Shown: positions 1 to 7,482 of the stretch, piece by piece | How positions within the stretch are numbered: the first letter of the stretch is position 1 | Layout: every line of letters begins with the position of its first letter | Assembly: GCA_002490425.1 (NCBI GenBank) | Contig: DKTZ01000048.1 | Location: 1-40,844 of the forward strand | Reading direction: 5' to 3' | Length of the DNA: 40,844 nt | Source: Ruminococcaceae bacterium UBA7217 | GTDB taxonomy: Bacteria; Bacillota; Clostridia; Oscillospirales; Acutalibacteraceae | The notes under the pieces: model-generated | Databases searched by the model: none | What the model was told of the DNA's origin: nothing | The model's input: the letters and a program-made list of their open reading frames with translations, nothing else | Translations under genes and position numbers: made by a program

Positions 1-120
1 CAGTATCATTACCGTACACCCGGTAAACTTGTACAGTGTGATAAGAAGTTAATGATACTTTTTGATTTTTCACATTATGAGGTTTGGAGCGGCAGCAAAA
101 TGGTGAAAGAAAATGGATAA
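1..120 (+). CDS. 3' end of an unknown protein (partial)
   Basis: An open frame runs in from the left edge and stops at 118-120. The visible 39 residues end in ...SKMVKENG and show no motif I recognise. The stop overlaps the ATG of the next gene (113) by 8 bases, which indicates translational coupling in one operon. The upstream part is outside the window, so the function cannot be stated. Confidence 0.5.
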   Translation, partial: QYHYRTPGKLVQCDKKLMILFDFSHYEVWSGSKMVKENG

Positions 121-502
121 AAATACTTTTATATCAGTTCGCCTTACAAGCGGAAGTATTCGGATTTTCAAAGAAACCATCAGACTGATGGATAATCCTG
201 AATTTATAAGGTTTTCGGTTAATGAAGAGGGTACTTTACTTGCGGTTGAACCCTATCACAGAAAAACTTTTACTTCTTTTACTGTCCCGAAGAATCTGTA
301 TTCTTATAACGGTGAAATGGTTGTTTACAGCAAGTCGTTATGTGCTGTTTTATACAGCAGACTTGATTGGAATAAAGATAAATTATATCGTATACCGGGA
401 AAGATATTGAAAGAGGAAAAGACGGCGGTTTTTGATTTGACGAATGCTGTTTGTTATAACGGTAATTTATCTGACAAAGCGTTTCAAGGAGAATCTTTAT
501 GA
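113..502 (+). CDS. Unknown 129-aa protein, operon with Cro-like regulator
   Basis: This is a 129-residue soluble protein with no signal peptide or membrane segment and no family that I recognise. It is rich in short alternating hydrophobic/charged segments, such as ISVRLTSGSIRIF near the N-terminus, which suggests a small beta-rich fold. It overlaps the preceding frame by 8 bases and the following HTH gene by 4 bases (ATGA at 499-502), so the three are probably one transcript. Small unknown proteins next to Cro-like regulators are common at edges of integrative elements, but nothing here proves mobility. Confidence 0.65.
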   Translation: MDKNTFISVRLTSGSIRIFKETIRLMDNPEFIRFSVNEEGTLLAVEPYHRKTFTSFTVPKNLYSYNGEMVVYSKSLCAVLYSRLDWNKDKLYRIPGKILKEEKTAVFDLTNAVCYNGNLSDKAFQGESL

Positions 503-693
503 CATTTGCGCAACAGGTTTTATTCGTTCGGAAAAAGCTGTACCTTTCCCGTTCAGATATGGCAAAAGAAATTGGTGTAACCGAACAAACAATTTACAGA
601 TGGGAGCTAGGATTATCCAAACCGCATATTTCATCAAAAGGCAGGTTTATGTCATTATGCAAAAAAGAAAAAATCCAAATAGATGATAAATAA
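499..693 (+). CDS. Small XRE/Cro-family helix-turn-helix protein
   Basis: The product is 64 residues, almost entirely one HTH_XRE domain. RKKLYLSRSDMAKEIGVTEQ forms the first helices, followed by the recognition helix region TIYRWELGLSKP (about residues 10-50). It overlaps the upstream 129-aa gene by ATGA. A protein this small normally binds DNA as a dimer and acts as a local repressor. The target is unknown, and no clear operator was seen because the left edge cuts the operon promoter. Confidence 0.8.
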   Translation: MTFAQQVLFVRKKLYLSRSDMAKEIGVTEQTIYRWELGLSKPHISSKGRFMSLCKKEKIQIDDK

Positions 694-701
694 CAATTCT
701 T

Positions 702-723
702 GTGTCGCTGGTTCAAGTCCTCA
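702..723 (+). other. tRNA T-loop-like scrap (possible attachment-site remnant)
   Basis: Bases 710-720 match the T-psi-C loop consensus (GGTTCAAGTCC). However, only two of the five T-stem pairs can form, and no acceptor, D or anticodon arm lies upstream, so this is not a tRNA gene. A tRNA 3'-end fragment just after a Cro-like gene is what an old att site would leave. The match is short and may be chance. Confidence 0.25.
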
Positions 724-769
724 CAACAAATTTTCAAAGGCATCTATTTTATATCATCTTTACAGTTAG

Positions 770-808
770 AAGCCTTATACATTGTGTATGAGGCTTTTGC
801 TTTTCTTT
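770..808 (+). terminator. Rho-independent terminator after the XRE operon
   Basis: A 12-bp stem (770-781 with 785-796, one G-T pair, 3-base loop TTG) is followed by a T-rich tail TTGCTTTTCTTT. The T tract is on the plus strand, so it suits the operon ending at 693 better than the opposing GrpB gene. Confidence 0.6.
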
Positions 809-835
809 AGATACGGTTATTCTATATTTCGTTTT

Positions 836-1282
836 TTAAATAGTCTGAACCTTTTCATATGCTACGGACGGATTGCTGTTGAGATAATCCCGAAAATTTA
901 TATAGTTTATCCAGTCCATACTGTTTGCAAGAACCACATGGATAAAATGGGTTTGCAAATCCCCCGTGCCGTCATAAAAACTGCCGCAGGCAAACAGCAG
1001 TTGATTTCTGAGCGTTGCCTGCGCTTGCGGACGGTAGTAAAATCCGCTTTCTCTTAATTCGTTTTCAAATTTAAGAACATCATTAAAATCATCGATTGCA
1101 ACGGCAATGTCAATAATCGGTTTTGCCTTAATTGAGGGAATTGAGGTACTGCCAACGTGCTGAATGTCTTTAATTACACAGCCGAGTATATTTTTTAACT
1201 GTTTAATTGTGCTTTGCGCCTCGGTTTCCCATTGTTTTTCGTGTTCATACAGGGCAACAGAGCCGCGTTTTAATCCTAACAT
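836..1282 (-). CDS. GrpB/UPF0157 family protein, C-terminally short
   Basis: The 148-residue product carries the GrpB-family (nucleotidyltransferase-like) signature HVGSTSIPSIKAKPIIDIAV near residue 42. Further on is the RNQLLFACG...THFIHVV region typical of the family. Members usually run to about 170 residues with a basic Tyr-rich tail after the RDYL...YEK helix. Here the frame stops at YEKVQTI, and no reading frame downstream restores the tail, so the end looks lost. The start has a strong ribosome site (GGAGGTCGCGCA before ATG). The biochemical role of the family is poorly established. It is a single gene with its own promoter. Confidence 0.75.
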   Translation of the reverse strand: MLGLKRGSVALYEHEKQWETEAQSTIKQLKNILGCVIKDIQHVGSTSIPSIKAKPIIDIAVAIDDFNDVLKFENELRESGFYYRPQAQATLRNQLLFACGSFYDGTGDLQTHFIHVVLANSMDWINYINFRDYLNSNPSVAYEKVQTI

Positions 1283-1337
1283 TGCGCGACCTCCAATCAG
1301 CAGTATAATATAATTTATATAAGCATTTTATAAATGT

Positions 1338-1366
1338 ATAGTATCATAAAAAAATTCTCATAACAA
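1338..1366 (-). promoter_or_regulatory. Sigma-A type promoter for the GrpB-family gene
   Basis: Read on the minus strand: TTGTTA (1366-1361), 17-bp spacer, TACTAT (1343-1338), about 55 bases upstream of the ATG at 1282. Confidence 0.45.
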
Positions 1367-1396
1367 CATATATCCCGTAATTAAAGCATTATGGAC

Positions 1397-1425
1397 TTGA
1401 CAAAGTATATATCATCTGTTACAAT
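1397..1425 (+). promoter_or_regulatory. Sigma-A promoter of the TetR gene
   Basis: TTGACA (1397-1402), 17-bp spacer, TACAAT (1420-1425): a near-consensus promoter. The operator palindrome at 1429-1443 covers the predicted transcription start, so bound TetR would block initiation. Confidence 0.8.
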
Positions 1426-1427
1426 AA

Positions 1428-1444
1428 ACATACTAAAAGTATGT
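1428..1444. promoter_or_regulatory. TetR operator copy 1
   Basis: Perfect 7-3-7 palindrome with core CATACT-AAA-AGTATG (1429-1443), directly after the -10 box of the TetR gene. The same core recurs twice before the transporter gene, which supports autoregulation plus control of the neighbour. Confidence 0.75.
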
Positions 1445-1454
1445 AAGGTGGATT

Positions 1455-2114
1455 ATGGCGAGAAATAAATATCCGGAAGAGACAGTGTCTTTGATTCTTG
1501 ACACAGCGCAAACGCTATTTATTGAAAAGGGTTACGAGCACACAACAATTCAAGACATTATCGACAATTTGGGCGGTCTTACGAAGGGCGCGGTTTATCA
1601 CCATTTCAGCTCAAAAGAAGATATATTGAAAGCAGTTACGGCAAGGCTGTTTCATGATAATTCGCTGTCAAGAAAATGGAATAGAATAGCTGAGGATACC
1701 TCTCTTAACGGTGCACAAAAACTTAAAGCAATGCTTTACGAGGCACTTGTTGACGAGCAGGAGCAAAAATTCAGAAGTATGGGAATACATCTTCAGAATA
1801 TGCCCCATATGCTCAGCGATTTGCTTTTGCGTTCGGTCAATGACATTGCTCCTAACGCAATTAAACCTGTGATTGAAGAAGGCATACATGACGGCTCAAT
1901 TAAAGCTTCGTTTGCAAAAGAGCTTTCAGAGGTTGTAGCCTTGCTTGCAAATGTGTGGCTGAACCCGTTGGTGTTTCCTATGAGCGACAAGGATATTGAA
2001 AATAAATGGCAGGTTATTTTAGGGCTTATGGCGCTTCTCGGCGTTGATGTTTCTGATATGTATCCTGCGGTTTACAGTATGAACAAACAGGTTAATGAAA
2101 GCAGAAAACAATAG
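1455..2114 (+). CDS. TetR family transcriptional regulator
   Basis: The 219-residue protein has a classical TetR N-terminal domain: ILDTAQTLFIEKGYEHTTIQDI, then GLTKGAVYHHFSSKEDIL as turn and recognition helix (about residues 15-58). A helical ligand-binding C-terminal domain follows. The start is set by TAAGGTGG eight bases upstream of ATG. A near-consensus promoter with an operator palindrome lies immediately upstream, and two further operator copies precede the transporter at 2251. The simplest reading is a drug- or metabolite-sensing repressor that controls itself and that transporter. The ligand is unknown. Confidence 0.92.
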   Translation: MARNKYPEETVSLILDTAQTLFIEKGYEHTTIQDIIDNLGGLTKGAVYHHFSSKEDILKAVTARLFHDNSLSRKWNRIAEDTSLNGAQKLKAMLYEALVDEQEQKFRSMGIHLQNMPHMLSDLLLRSVNDIAPNAIKPVIEEGIHDGSIKASFAKELSEVVALLANVWLNPLVFPMSDKDIENKWQVILGLMALLGVDVSDMYPAVYSMNKQVNESRKQ

Positions 2115-2116
2115 AT

Positions 2117-2142
2117 TGCCGCTGCGGCGGCAGTTTATTTTA
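2117..2142 (+). terminator. Probable terminator after the TetR gene
   Basis: A GC-rich 6-bp stem with a 4-base loop (TGCCGC at 2117-2122, GCGGCA at 2127-2132) is followed by GTTTATTTTA. It separates the regulator from the transporter, which would therefore need its own promoter near the two downstream operators. Confidence 0.45.
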
Positions 2143-2150
2143 AATATATA

Positions 2151-2165
2151 CATACCAAAAGTATG
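2151..2165. promoter_or_regulatory. TetR operator copy 2 (one change)
   Basis: CATACC-AAA-AGTATG: the same 15-base core as the copy at 1429, with one base changed in the left half-site. It lies 100 bases upstream of the transporter start. Confidence 0.6.
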
Positions 2166-2212
2166 AAAGTGAACAATAAATAAGCCGCATACGGCATTTA
2201 ATTTTAAATTTA

Positions 2213-2231
2213 TACATACTAAAAGTATGTA
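2213..2231. promoter_or_regulatory. TetR operator copy 3 (longest dyad)
   Basis: A perfect 8-3-8 palindrome around the CATACT-AAA-AGTATG core, 20 bases before the transporter ATG and just upstream of its AAAGGA ribosome site. Confidence 0.75.
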
Positions 2232-2250
2232 ACGAAAGGATATATGAAAT

Positions 2251-3678
2251 ATGATTAAAATGAAACTAAAAAATGAAAAAACACGCTATCTTTTAGGATT
2301 ATCGGGGCAGAATATCCTTTATGCTCTTGTGTCATCATGCTTCGCTTACTATTTGCAATTTACGGTTCTTGTTCCTGCATTTTGGCTCGGCTTAATTCTC
2401 AGCTCAGCCAAAATATTCGACGCAGTAAAAGACCCTTTTATCGGGGCTTATATAAACAAAAGCAAATATCAGCTGGCGGAGTATCTGTACCGTTTGCCTG
2501 TTCCTACTGCAATTGTCACCGTGCTGTGCTTTGCAATGAACATCTATTCCGACAGCAACAGTCCTTTAAAAAATGCACTCATAATCATTTACGGCTTTAC
2601 AGTTTTCATTTTGTGGGAAATTCTGTTTTCATTCGGCGATATACCTATGATAAGCTATCCGAATGTAATTTGCCCCGATGAACAAAGCCGTGTTAAACTG
2701 CTGGCACTCAGACCTGTCGGCGCAATGGTGTGCAGTCTATGCTGTCTTGTTGCTCAGCCTGCGGCTTTTGCCGTATCGGATTTTCTCGGCGGGATGCAGA
2801 AGGATGAGCGAAATTCATTTTTTATAATTGCTCTTGTTTTTTCCTTAATCGGGTGCTTTTTATATAAACTGACCGTTCCGAAAAGCAGATTAGCCCTTGC
2901 AAATAAAATAAATTCAGCCGAAAAACAGCAGTATAAATACATTTTCACAAATCCGCTTCTGAGAAAGATTATAATAGCAGGTCTTTTCTCTTCAATGAAC
3001 TCCCTGCAGGGGGTAGTATTACCCGCTTTGGTTGCTTTCTATTTTTCAGGTAAAAATTCAAGTATGACATTACTATACACATTTTTGCTCGGCACAGGAA
3101 GCTTTGCAGGGCTTGTGCTTGCGGCATTTTTAGTGCCTGTGCTGTCAAAAAAATGGGGTAATACAAAGAGCTATGTTTTATGTAATCTCGGCTCTGTAAT
3201 ACCAAATATACTGATTTTTGTATTATATCTCGGCAATAAAATGTCAATGAATACGTTTAAAAATTTTTCGGTTATGTTCATATTATCACTTGTATCGGGT
3301 GCATTTCTGAGCCTTGCCTCAAATATACGCACACTTCTTATTGACGATGCGGTTGAACTGGAAGAAAAGCTTTCAGGGCGCAGACCGGCGGCACTGTTTT
3401 TCTCGTTTCAGACCGCAATTATAAAAATACAAAGCGGAGTATCATCGCTGATTGCAAGCATAGGTTATGTTGCGATAGGCTTTACAAGCACTCAAACCGC
3501 AAGATTGAATCAGCTTATTTCCGACGGATTTGTGCCGAGGGAAAAGCCTGAATACACACTTTTGTTTACAATGCTGTTTTTCCTTTTCTCTGTTTTGCCT
3601 GCCGTAAGCGCAGGTTTAGCAGTACTGCCGTTTGTGACCTGCAGAGATAAGCGGAAATGTTTTTTCAGTAAACATTAA
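2251..3678 (+). CDS. MFS/GPH-type membrane transporter
   Basis: The protein has 475 residues and about 12 predicted membrane segments. The N-terminal part (LILSSAKIFDAVKDPFIGAYINKSK, about residues 48-72) carries the Asp-rich loop after helix 2 seen in glycoside-pentoside-hexuronide/MelB-like MFS proteins, and FGDIPMISYP fits the same group. The ribosome site AAAGGA precedes ATG by 10 bases. The position directly behind a TetR gene with shared operators suggests an inducible exporter or importer. The substrate cannot be read from the sequence. A stem-loop follows the gene. Confidence 0.85.
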   Translation: MIKMKLKNEKTRYLLGLSGQNILYALVSSCFAYYLQFTVLVPAFWLGLILSSAKIFDAVKDPFIGAYINKSKYQLAEYLYRLPVPTAIVTVLCFAMNIYSDSNSPLKNALIIIYGFTVFILWEILFSFGDIPMISYPNVICPDEQSRVKLLALRPVGAMVCSLCCLVAQPAAFAVSDFLGGMQKDERNSFFIIALVFSLIGCFLYKLTVPKSRLALANKINSAEKQQYKYIFTNPLLRKIIIAGLFSSMNSLQGVVLPALVAFYFSGKNSSMTLLYTFLLGTGSFAGLVLAAFLVPVLSKKWGNTKSYVLCNLGSVIPNILIFVLYLGNKMSMNTFKNFSVMFILSLVSGAFLSLASNIRTLLIDDAVELEEKLSGRRPAALFFSFQTAIIKIQSGVSSLIASIGYVAIGFTSTQTARLNQLISDGFVPREKPEYTLLFTMLFFLFSVLPAVSAGLAVLPFVTCRDKRKCFFSKH

Positions 3679-3704
3679 ATATAAATAGGTATTTTTGAAT
3701 AAAA

Positions 3705-3748
3705 TTAAAAAAGACAACCGCGTTTATAACAGCTGTCCTTTTTCTCTA
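3705..3748. terminator. Possible bidirectional terminator between convergent genes
   Basis: An imperfect stem pairs AAAAAGACA with TGTCCTTTTT (one bulge) around a loop of about 20 bases, with A-rich left and T-rich right flanks. It would serve the transporter (ends 3678) and, read in reverse, the hydrolase gene (ends 3801). The stem is weak. Confidence 0.4.
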
Positions 3749-3800
3749 AAAACATATAATTGCAATTGCCTATCGTACAGATTTATGCAGATTTTATATA

Positions 3801-4778
3801 TTAAATATTTACAAATTTACCGATAAATTCTTTAACCTTTCTTTGATAATTTTCAGGGTCGGCAAAGAACGACTGAGCGTGAATTGCTTTTTTAACGATA
3901 AGTAAATCCTTTTCCGTAGGGCAGGCATCGTAAAGACGGTAAACCATTTCAGTGGGAACAAAATCGTCTGCTCCGCCGTGGATGAAAAGCATAGGCACTT
4001 TTGCGTTTTTAACAGATGAAAGTGCGTCTGCTGCTTTAAAAGAGTACCCCGCTGTTTTTGAGTTAACGGTGTTGGCTAATGTGAGAAACGGTTCCGACGG
4101 AAGACGTGCATAGTGCTTTAAGCAGTATTTAATTTCTTCATCAGCTGAGGTGTATGCACAGTCTGAAATTATGCAGACAACATTTTTGGGAAGCTCGCTG
4201 TGACCGCTGAGCATACAAACTGTCGCACCGCCCATGGAAATACCCGCAACGATGAATTTTATACGGTTTCCGAATTTCTTGCTGTAAAAGTTTATCCAAT
4301 CAATCAAATCCAAGGCTTCAAAACAGCCGAAGCCTATGTATTTGCCGCCGCTCTTTCCCTGTGCACGCTGGTCGATAAGAATTACATTAAACCCGAGAGA
4401 ATGGTAAAATTTAGCCTGACCGCCGAAATCGCCGTACCTTGTGCCACGGTAGCCGTGGGCGCATAAAACGTAAATGTTACTTTGCTTTTCGGCAGGAATA
4501 AAACAGCTGTAAAGCTTTGCACCGTCACGGGCAGTCATTTCAAATTCCTCAGAATTTTTTGAAGTGCACCAAGCATCATATTCGTTGTACTTTTCAGGTG
4601 AATACTCAACGCTGTACTCGTTATTGTTTTGCTCGCCTGAATCAAGCAGAGCAAATATTTTCGGCAATAGCAACGGCTTTTTGGATACGGCTTCGTGTGC
4701 AATAAGAGCAGTTATGCCTGAAAAGCCCAAAGCCGCTCCGCCTAAAATAGAAAATCCTGTTTTAATCCTTCTGTCCAT
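3801..4778 (-). CDS. Alpha/beta hydrolase, membrane-anchored
   Basis: The product has 325 residues. A hydrophobic N-terminal stretch (GFSILGGAALGFSGITALIA) would anchor it in the membrane. The catalytic domain shows the nucleophile elbow GISMG (Ser181), acid HGGADDFVP (Asp271/272) and base AIHAQ (His300), with an oxyanion region near CAHGYRGTR. This matches serine hydrolases of the BAAT/acyl-peptide hydrolase-like type that act on small esters or peptides. The substrate is unknown. I chose ATG at 4778 because AAGGAG lies eight bases upstream; the in-frame GTG at 4787 overlaps that site. It is a monocistronic gene with its own promoter. Confidence 0.88.
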   Translation of the reverse strand: MDRRIKTGFSILGGAALGFSGITALIAHEAVSKKPLLLPKIFALLDSGEQNNNEYSVEYSPEKYNEYDAWCTSKNSEEFEMTARDGAKLYSCFIPAEKQSNIYVLCAHGYRGTRYGDFGGQAKFYHSLGFNVILIDQRAQGKSGGKYIGFGCFEALDLIDWINFYSKKFGNRIKFIVAGISMGGATVCMLSGHSELPKNVVCIISDCAYTSADEEIKYCLKHYARLPSEPFLTLANTVNSKTAGYSFKAADALSSVKNAKVPMLFIHGGADDFVPTEMVYRLYDACPTEKDLLIVKKAIHAQSFFADPENYQRKVKEFIGKFVNI

Positions 4779-4819
4779 TTCTGTCACTCCTTAATTATTG
4801 AAAAGTATCAGCTGATTTC

Positions 4820-4848
4820 AGTTTACTATTTTTTAGAATGAAAATCAA
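4820..4848 (-). promoter_or_regulatory. Promoter of the alpha/beta hydrolase gene
   Basis: Read on the minus strand: TTGATT (4848-4843), 17-bp spacer, TAAACT (4825-4820), about 40 bases upstream of the ATG at 4778. Confidence 0.45.
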
Positions 4849-4927
4849 GAAAATAATTGTTTATAAACAGGAAAACAAGACCGTTTTCACCATTGGCACG
4901 GTGTGCAGGGAAATTTTACGTCGACTA

Positions 4928-4956
4928 TGGACTTTTTCGTGAAAATTGTGTAAAAT
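4928..4956 (+). promoter_or_regulatory. Promoter of the anchored secreted protein gene
   Basis: TGGACT (4928-4933), 17-bp spacer, TAAAAT (4951-4956). The start codon follows 29 bases later. Confidence 0.5.
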
Positions 4957-4984
4957 AAACTTATATATGTGTGAGGTGATACAG

Positions 4985-6517
4985 ATGAAGAGGCTAATTA
5001 AAAAAGCAGTTTCCGTTTTTACTGTAATTTTAATTATTATTTCACTTTTTTGCAGTGCTGCTTCTGCGGCGGACGATTACAATATTATCACGATGCGTCC
5101 CGGAATTGACAATAACAGCTTTGATAACAAAGAAAGCGATTTTATCTTTGACGGCGAGAAAAGCAAATATTATGTTACGGCTATTCAGTTAAATAAGCTT
5201 ACCGAAGGCGAAAGCGAGGATATAAAAAATCTTATCACCGCCCGTGCTCTTTCAAGATTTGACGGAGCGAGCTACGGTATTTCTGCTACAATGGCACTTT
5301 TTTATACGGGTAGAATCAATTTGGAACCGTCAAATTACTATTCGGTTGACTTGAAAACAGATGCCGATTTGCGAAAACTTATAAATTATTATCAGTTGTC
5401 GCAATTCTGCGAAAACAAAGCTCCTGCCGTGACAAAGGCTGTTTCCGGCGGTAAAATATCAGAGGATTCATTAAAGCAGATTGTTGAATATGCAAAGAGC
5501 GGAACGCCGTTTCTTATCACTTTCAGAGCAGGAAATTTTGCTCATACCTTAGTTTCCTGCGGCTACGAACACGGCGAAAACGGCGCACACCGGATACGCA
5601 TTTTAGATTGTAATAAAAAAGACGATTTTATCTATATGTCGGTTTCGGCAGGATATAATTCTTGGCAGTTTGAAGGAACGTCTTATGAATCAGAGAAAAT
5701 TACCGAGCTGTATTTTTCTACATTAGATGCATTTTCTCCTTTTAGCTTTAAAGATGAAAATAAAACTGTTTATTCGTCTGTGAGCAGCTCTTCGGTGGTG
5801 GACACCGTTTGCACAAGCGCTTATTCAAGCTTTACTCTTACGAACGCAGAGGGCAAAACGCTGACATTCAGTAACGGTGAATTTTCGGGCGAAATTGAGG
5901 TAAATAATCTTAAATATATTGCTGATTCCGATGAAGAAATGAACACTAAAATCGTGTTTACAATTGAAGATTCTAACGAATACGTCGTAAACAGCAAGGG
6001 CGAGGAAATAGATTTAACAGTAGTCGGAGATAACGGACTTTTCTTTTCGGTTCAGGGCAAAAATATAAGGAAAATAACCGCGGATGAAGAGAAAACAGTT
6101 CTTGAGGGCGAAAATATGGAGTATTCCGCAACAGTATTTTCAACCGAAGAAAACGTCGAAATGGTAAATTTCCGAGGGGCAGACCCTGACAGAATTGTAC
6201 TGGCATCAAATGACGGCGCAACGCTCTCTGACGCTGAAAACGGCAAGGTGCACGCTTCAATTGTGTCTTACGGACAGATGTATGAAACCGACTTGGAAAT
6301 AGAAAACAGAAGCCTTAGCGTGCATTATTCCGATCTTGTTAAAACAAATTATGTTACAGGTAAGGGCTCTCCCGTTGCAAAAACAGTTATTTTGATATTT
6401 GTTTTAATTGTACTTGCGGTAACGGTTATTTATGCGATTAAAAAATACTGTATTAAAAACAGTGGAAAAGCAAAGAACGGTGACGGAGAAGAAAAGACCG
6501 AAGATAAAAAACTTTAA
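4985..6517 (+). CDS. Secreted, C-terminally anchored C39-like peptidase homologue, probably inactive
   Basis: The protein has 510 residues. A signal peptide (about residues 1-29, ending in SAASAA) and a C-terminal membrane helix (TVILIFVLIVLAVTVIYAI) with a charged tail indicate a surface protein anchored by its C-terminus. The N-terminal half resembles papain-like C39-type domains of Firmicutes: GASYGISATMALFY where a GxCYGM-type nucleophile motif is expected, AHTLVSCGYE (His187) and RIRILDCN (Asp208/Asn210). The nucleophile position is Ser96, not Cys, so activity is doubtful. This family assignment is by eye. The start at 4985 is supported by GAGGTGAT; the ATG at 4946 would spoil the signal peptide. 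Confidence 0.7.
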   Translation: MKRLIKKAVSVFTVILIIISLFCSAASAADDYNIITMRPGIDNNSFDNKESDFIFDGEKSKYYVTAIQLNKLTEGESEDIKNLITARALSRFDGASYGISATMALFYTGRINLEPSNYYSVDLKTDADLRKLINYYQLSQFCENKAPAVTKAVSGGKISEDSLKQIVEYAKSGTPFLITFRAGNFAHTLVSCGYEHGENGAHRIRILDCNKKDDFIYMSVSAGYNSWQFEGTSYESEKITELYFSTLDAFSPFSFKDENKTVYSSVSSSSVVDTVCTSAYSSFTLTNAEGKTLTFSNGEFSGEIEVNNLKYIADSDEEMNTKIVFTIEDSNEYVVNSKGEEIDLTVVGDNGLFFSVQGKNIRKITADEEKTVLEGENMEYSATVFSTEENVEMVNFRGADPDRIVLASNDGATLSDAENGKVHASIVSYGQMYETDLEIENRSLSVHYSDLVKTNYVTGKGSPVAKTVILIFVLIVLAVTVIYAIKKYCIKNSGKAKNGDGEEKTEDKKL

Positions 6518-6535
6518 TTTAATAAATCGAATCGT

Positions 6536-6564
6536 ACGGGCATACTTTTGTATGTCCGTTTTTC
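6536..6564 (+). terminator. Rho-independent terminator
   Basis: A 10-bp stem (6536-6545 with 6550-6559, one G-T pair) has a TTTT loop and a following TTTTTC tract. It ends the transcript of the gene stopping at 6517. Confidence 0.8.
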
Positions 6565-6605
6565 TGTAAAGTGCGATAAAAACCACAATATATGGTGAAA
6601 GCCTA

Positions 6606-6634
6606 TTGCAATACAGACGGCTTTTTGATATAAT
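6606..6634 (+). promoter_or_regulatory. Promoter of rlmB
   Basis: TTGCAA (6606-6611), 17-bp spacer, TATAAT (6629-6634), 44 bases before the rlmB ATG. Confidence 0.65.
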
Positions 6635-6677
6635 AAGATGTTAAATAATAGGTAAAAATACCTTTTCGGAGAAAACT

Positions 6678-7445
6678 ATGGATAAAGAAAAAAGACCTGA
6701 TAAATTTGCCGAGGAAAGACAAAAGGATTTGATTATAGGCAGAAATGCCGTAACAGAGCTTTTGAAATCGGGCAGAGAAATAGACACTCTTTTTGTAGCA
6801 AGAGGGGAAAAGGGCGGAACAGTCGGCAAAATGATTGCCGAGTGTAAAGAAAAGGGTGCAGTCGTGAAAGATGTTGACCGCAAAAAGCTCGACTTTATGT
6901 GCGGGCACGCAAACCATCAGGGCGTAGCCGCAACCTGTGCCGCTCATAATTATTCCACTGTTGAGGAAATCCTTGAAACAGCAAGAGAACGGGACGAAGC
7001 ACCGTTTATTGTCGCCTGTGACGGAATAGAAGACCCACATAATTTAGGCGCAATAATACGCACTGCCGAGGCGGCGGGCGTACACGGAATAATTATTCCC
7101 AAAAGGCGGAGCGCCTCTCTTAATTACACTGTGGGCAAAACGAGCGCAGGAGCGCTTGAATATATGAAAGTGGCAAGGGTTGCAAACCTTGCGTCAGAGC
7201 TCCAGAAGCTTAAAGCACAGGGAATTTGGATTTACGGTGCGGATATGGACGGAGAAGATGTGCGAGGAGTTGACACATCAGGTGCGGCAGTTCTTGTAAT
7301 CGGCTCAGAGGGCGACGGCATAAGCAGAATAGTCCGTGAAAAGTGCGATTTTATTATTTCACTTAAAATGAAGGGCAAAATCAATTCTCTTAACGCCTCG
7401 GTTGCAGGCGGAGTACTTATGTACGAATTTGCATACAAAAGATAA
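6678..7445 (+). CDS. rlmB: 23S rRNA 2'-O-ribose methyltransferase, TrmH/RlmB family
   Basis: The 255-residue protein is a SpoU-class (SPOUT) methyltransferase that modifies a ribose in 23S rRNA using S-adenosylmethionine. An N-terminal RNA-binding substrate domain (about 10-85, LIIGRNAVTELLKSG) is followed by the knotted catalytic domain. The three SpoU motifs are visible: DPHNLGAIIRTAEAAGV (motif 1), VIGSEGDGIS (motif 2) and SLNASVAGGVLMYE (motif 3). Length is normal for RlmB. It has its own promoter, and the large membrane-protein gene starts 37 bases downstream, so the two may be co-transcribed. G2251 specificity is the family default, not shown here. Confidence 0.93.
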   Translation: MDKEKRPDKFAEERQKDLIIGRNAVTELLKSGREIDTLFVARGEKGGTVGKMIAECKEKGAVVKDVDRKKLDFMCGHANHQGVAATCAAHNYSTVEEILETARERDEAPFIVACDGIEDPHNLGAIIRTAEAAGVHGIIIPKRRSASLNYTVGKTSAGALEYMKVARVANLASELQKLKAQGIWIYGADMDGEDVRGVDTSGAAVLVIGSEGDGISRIVREKCDFIISLKMKGKINSLNASVAGGVLMYEFAYKR

Positions 7446-7482
7446 AAGATGCGGCTTAAAAAATTTTCGGGGGGATTTTATT

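Noticed and set aside
700..730. tRNA gene
   Set aside because: Only the T-loop matches; T-stem pairs fail and there is no cloverleaf upstream.
6603..7040. 145-residue minus-strand frame opposite rlmB
   Set aside because: It is a shadow of the rlmB coding frame; the plus-strand SpoU motifs are unambiguous.
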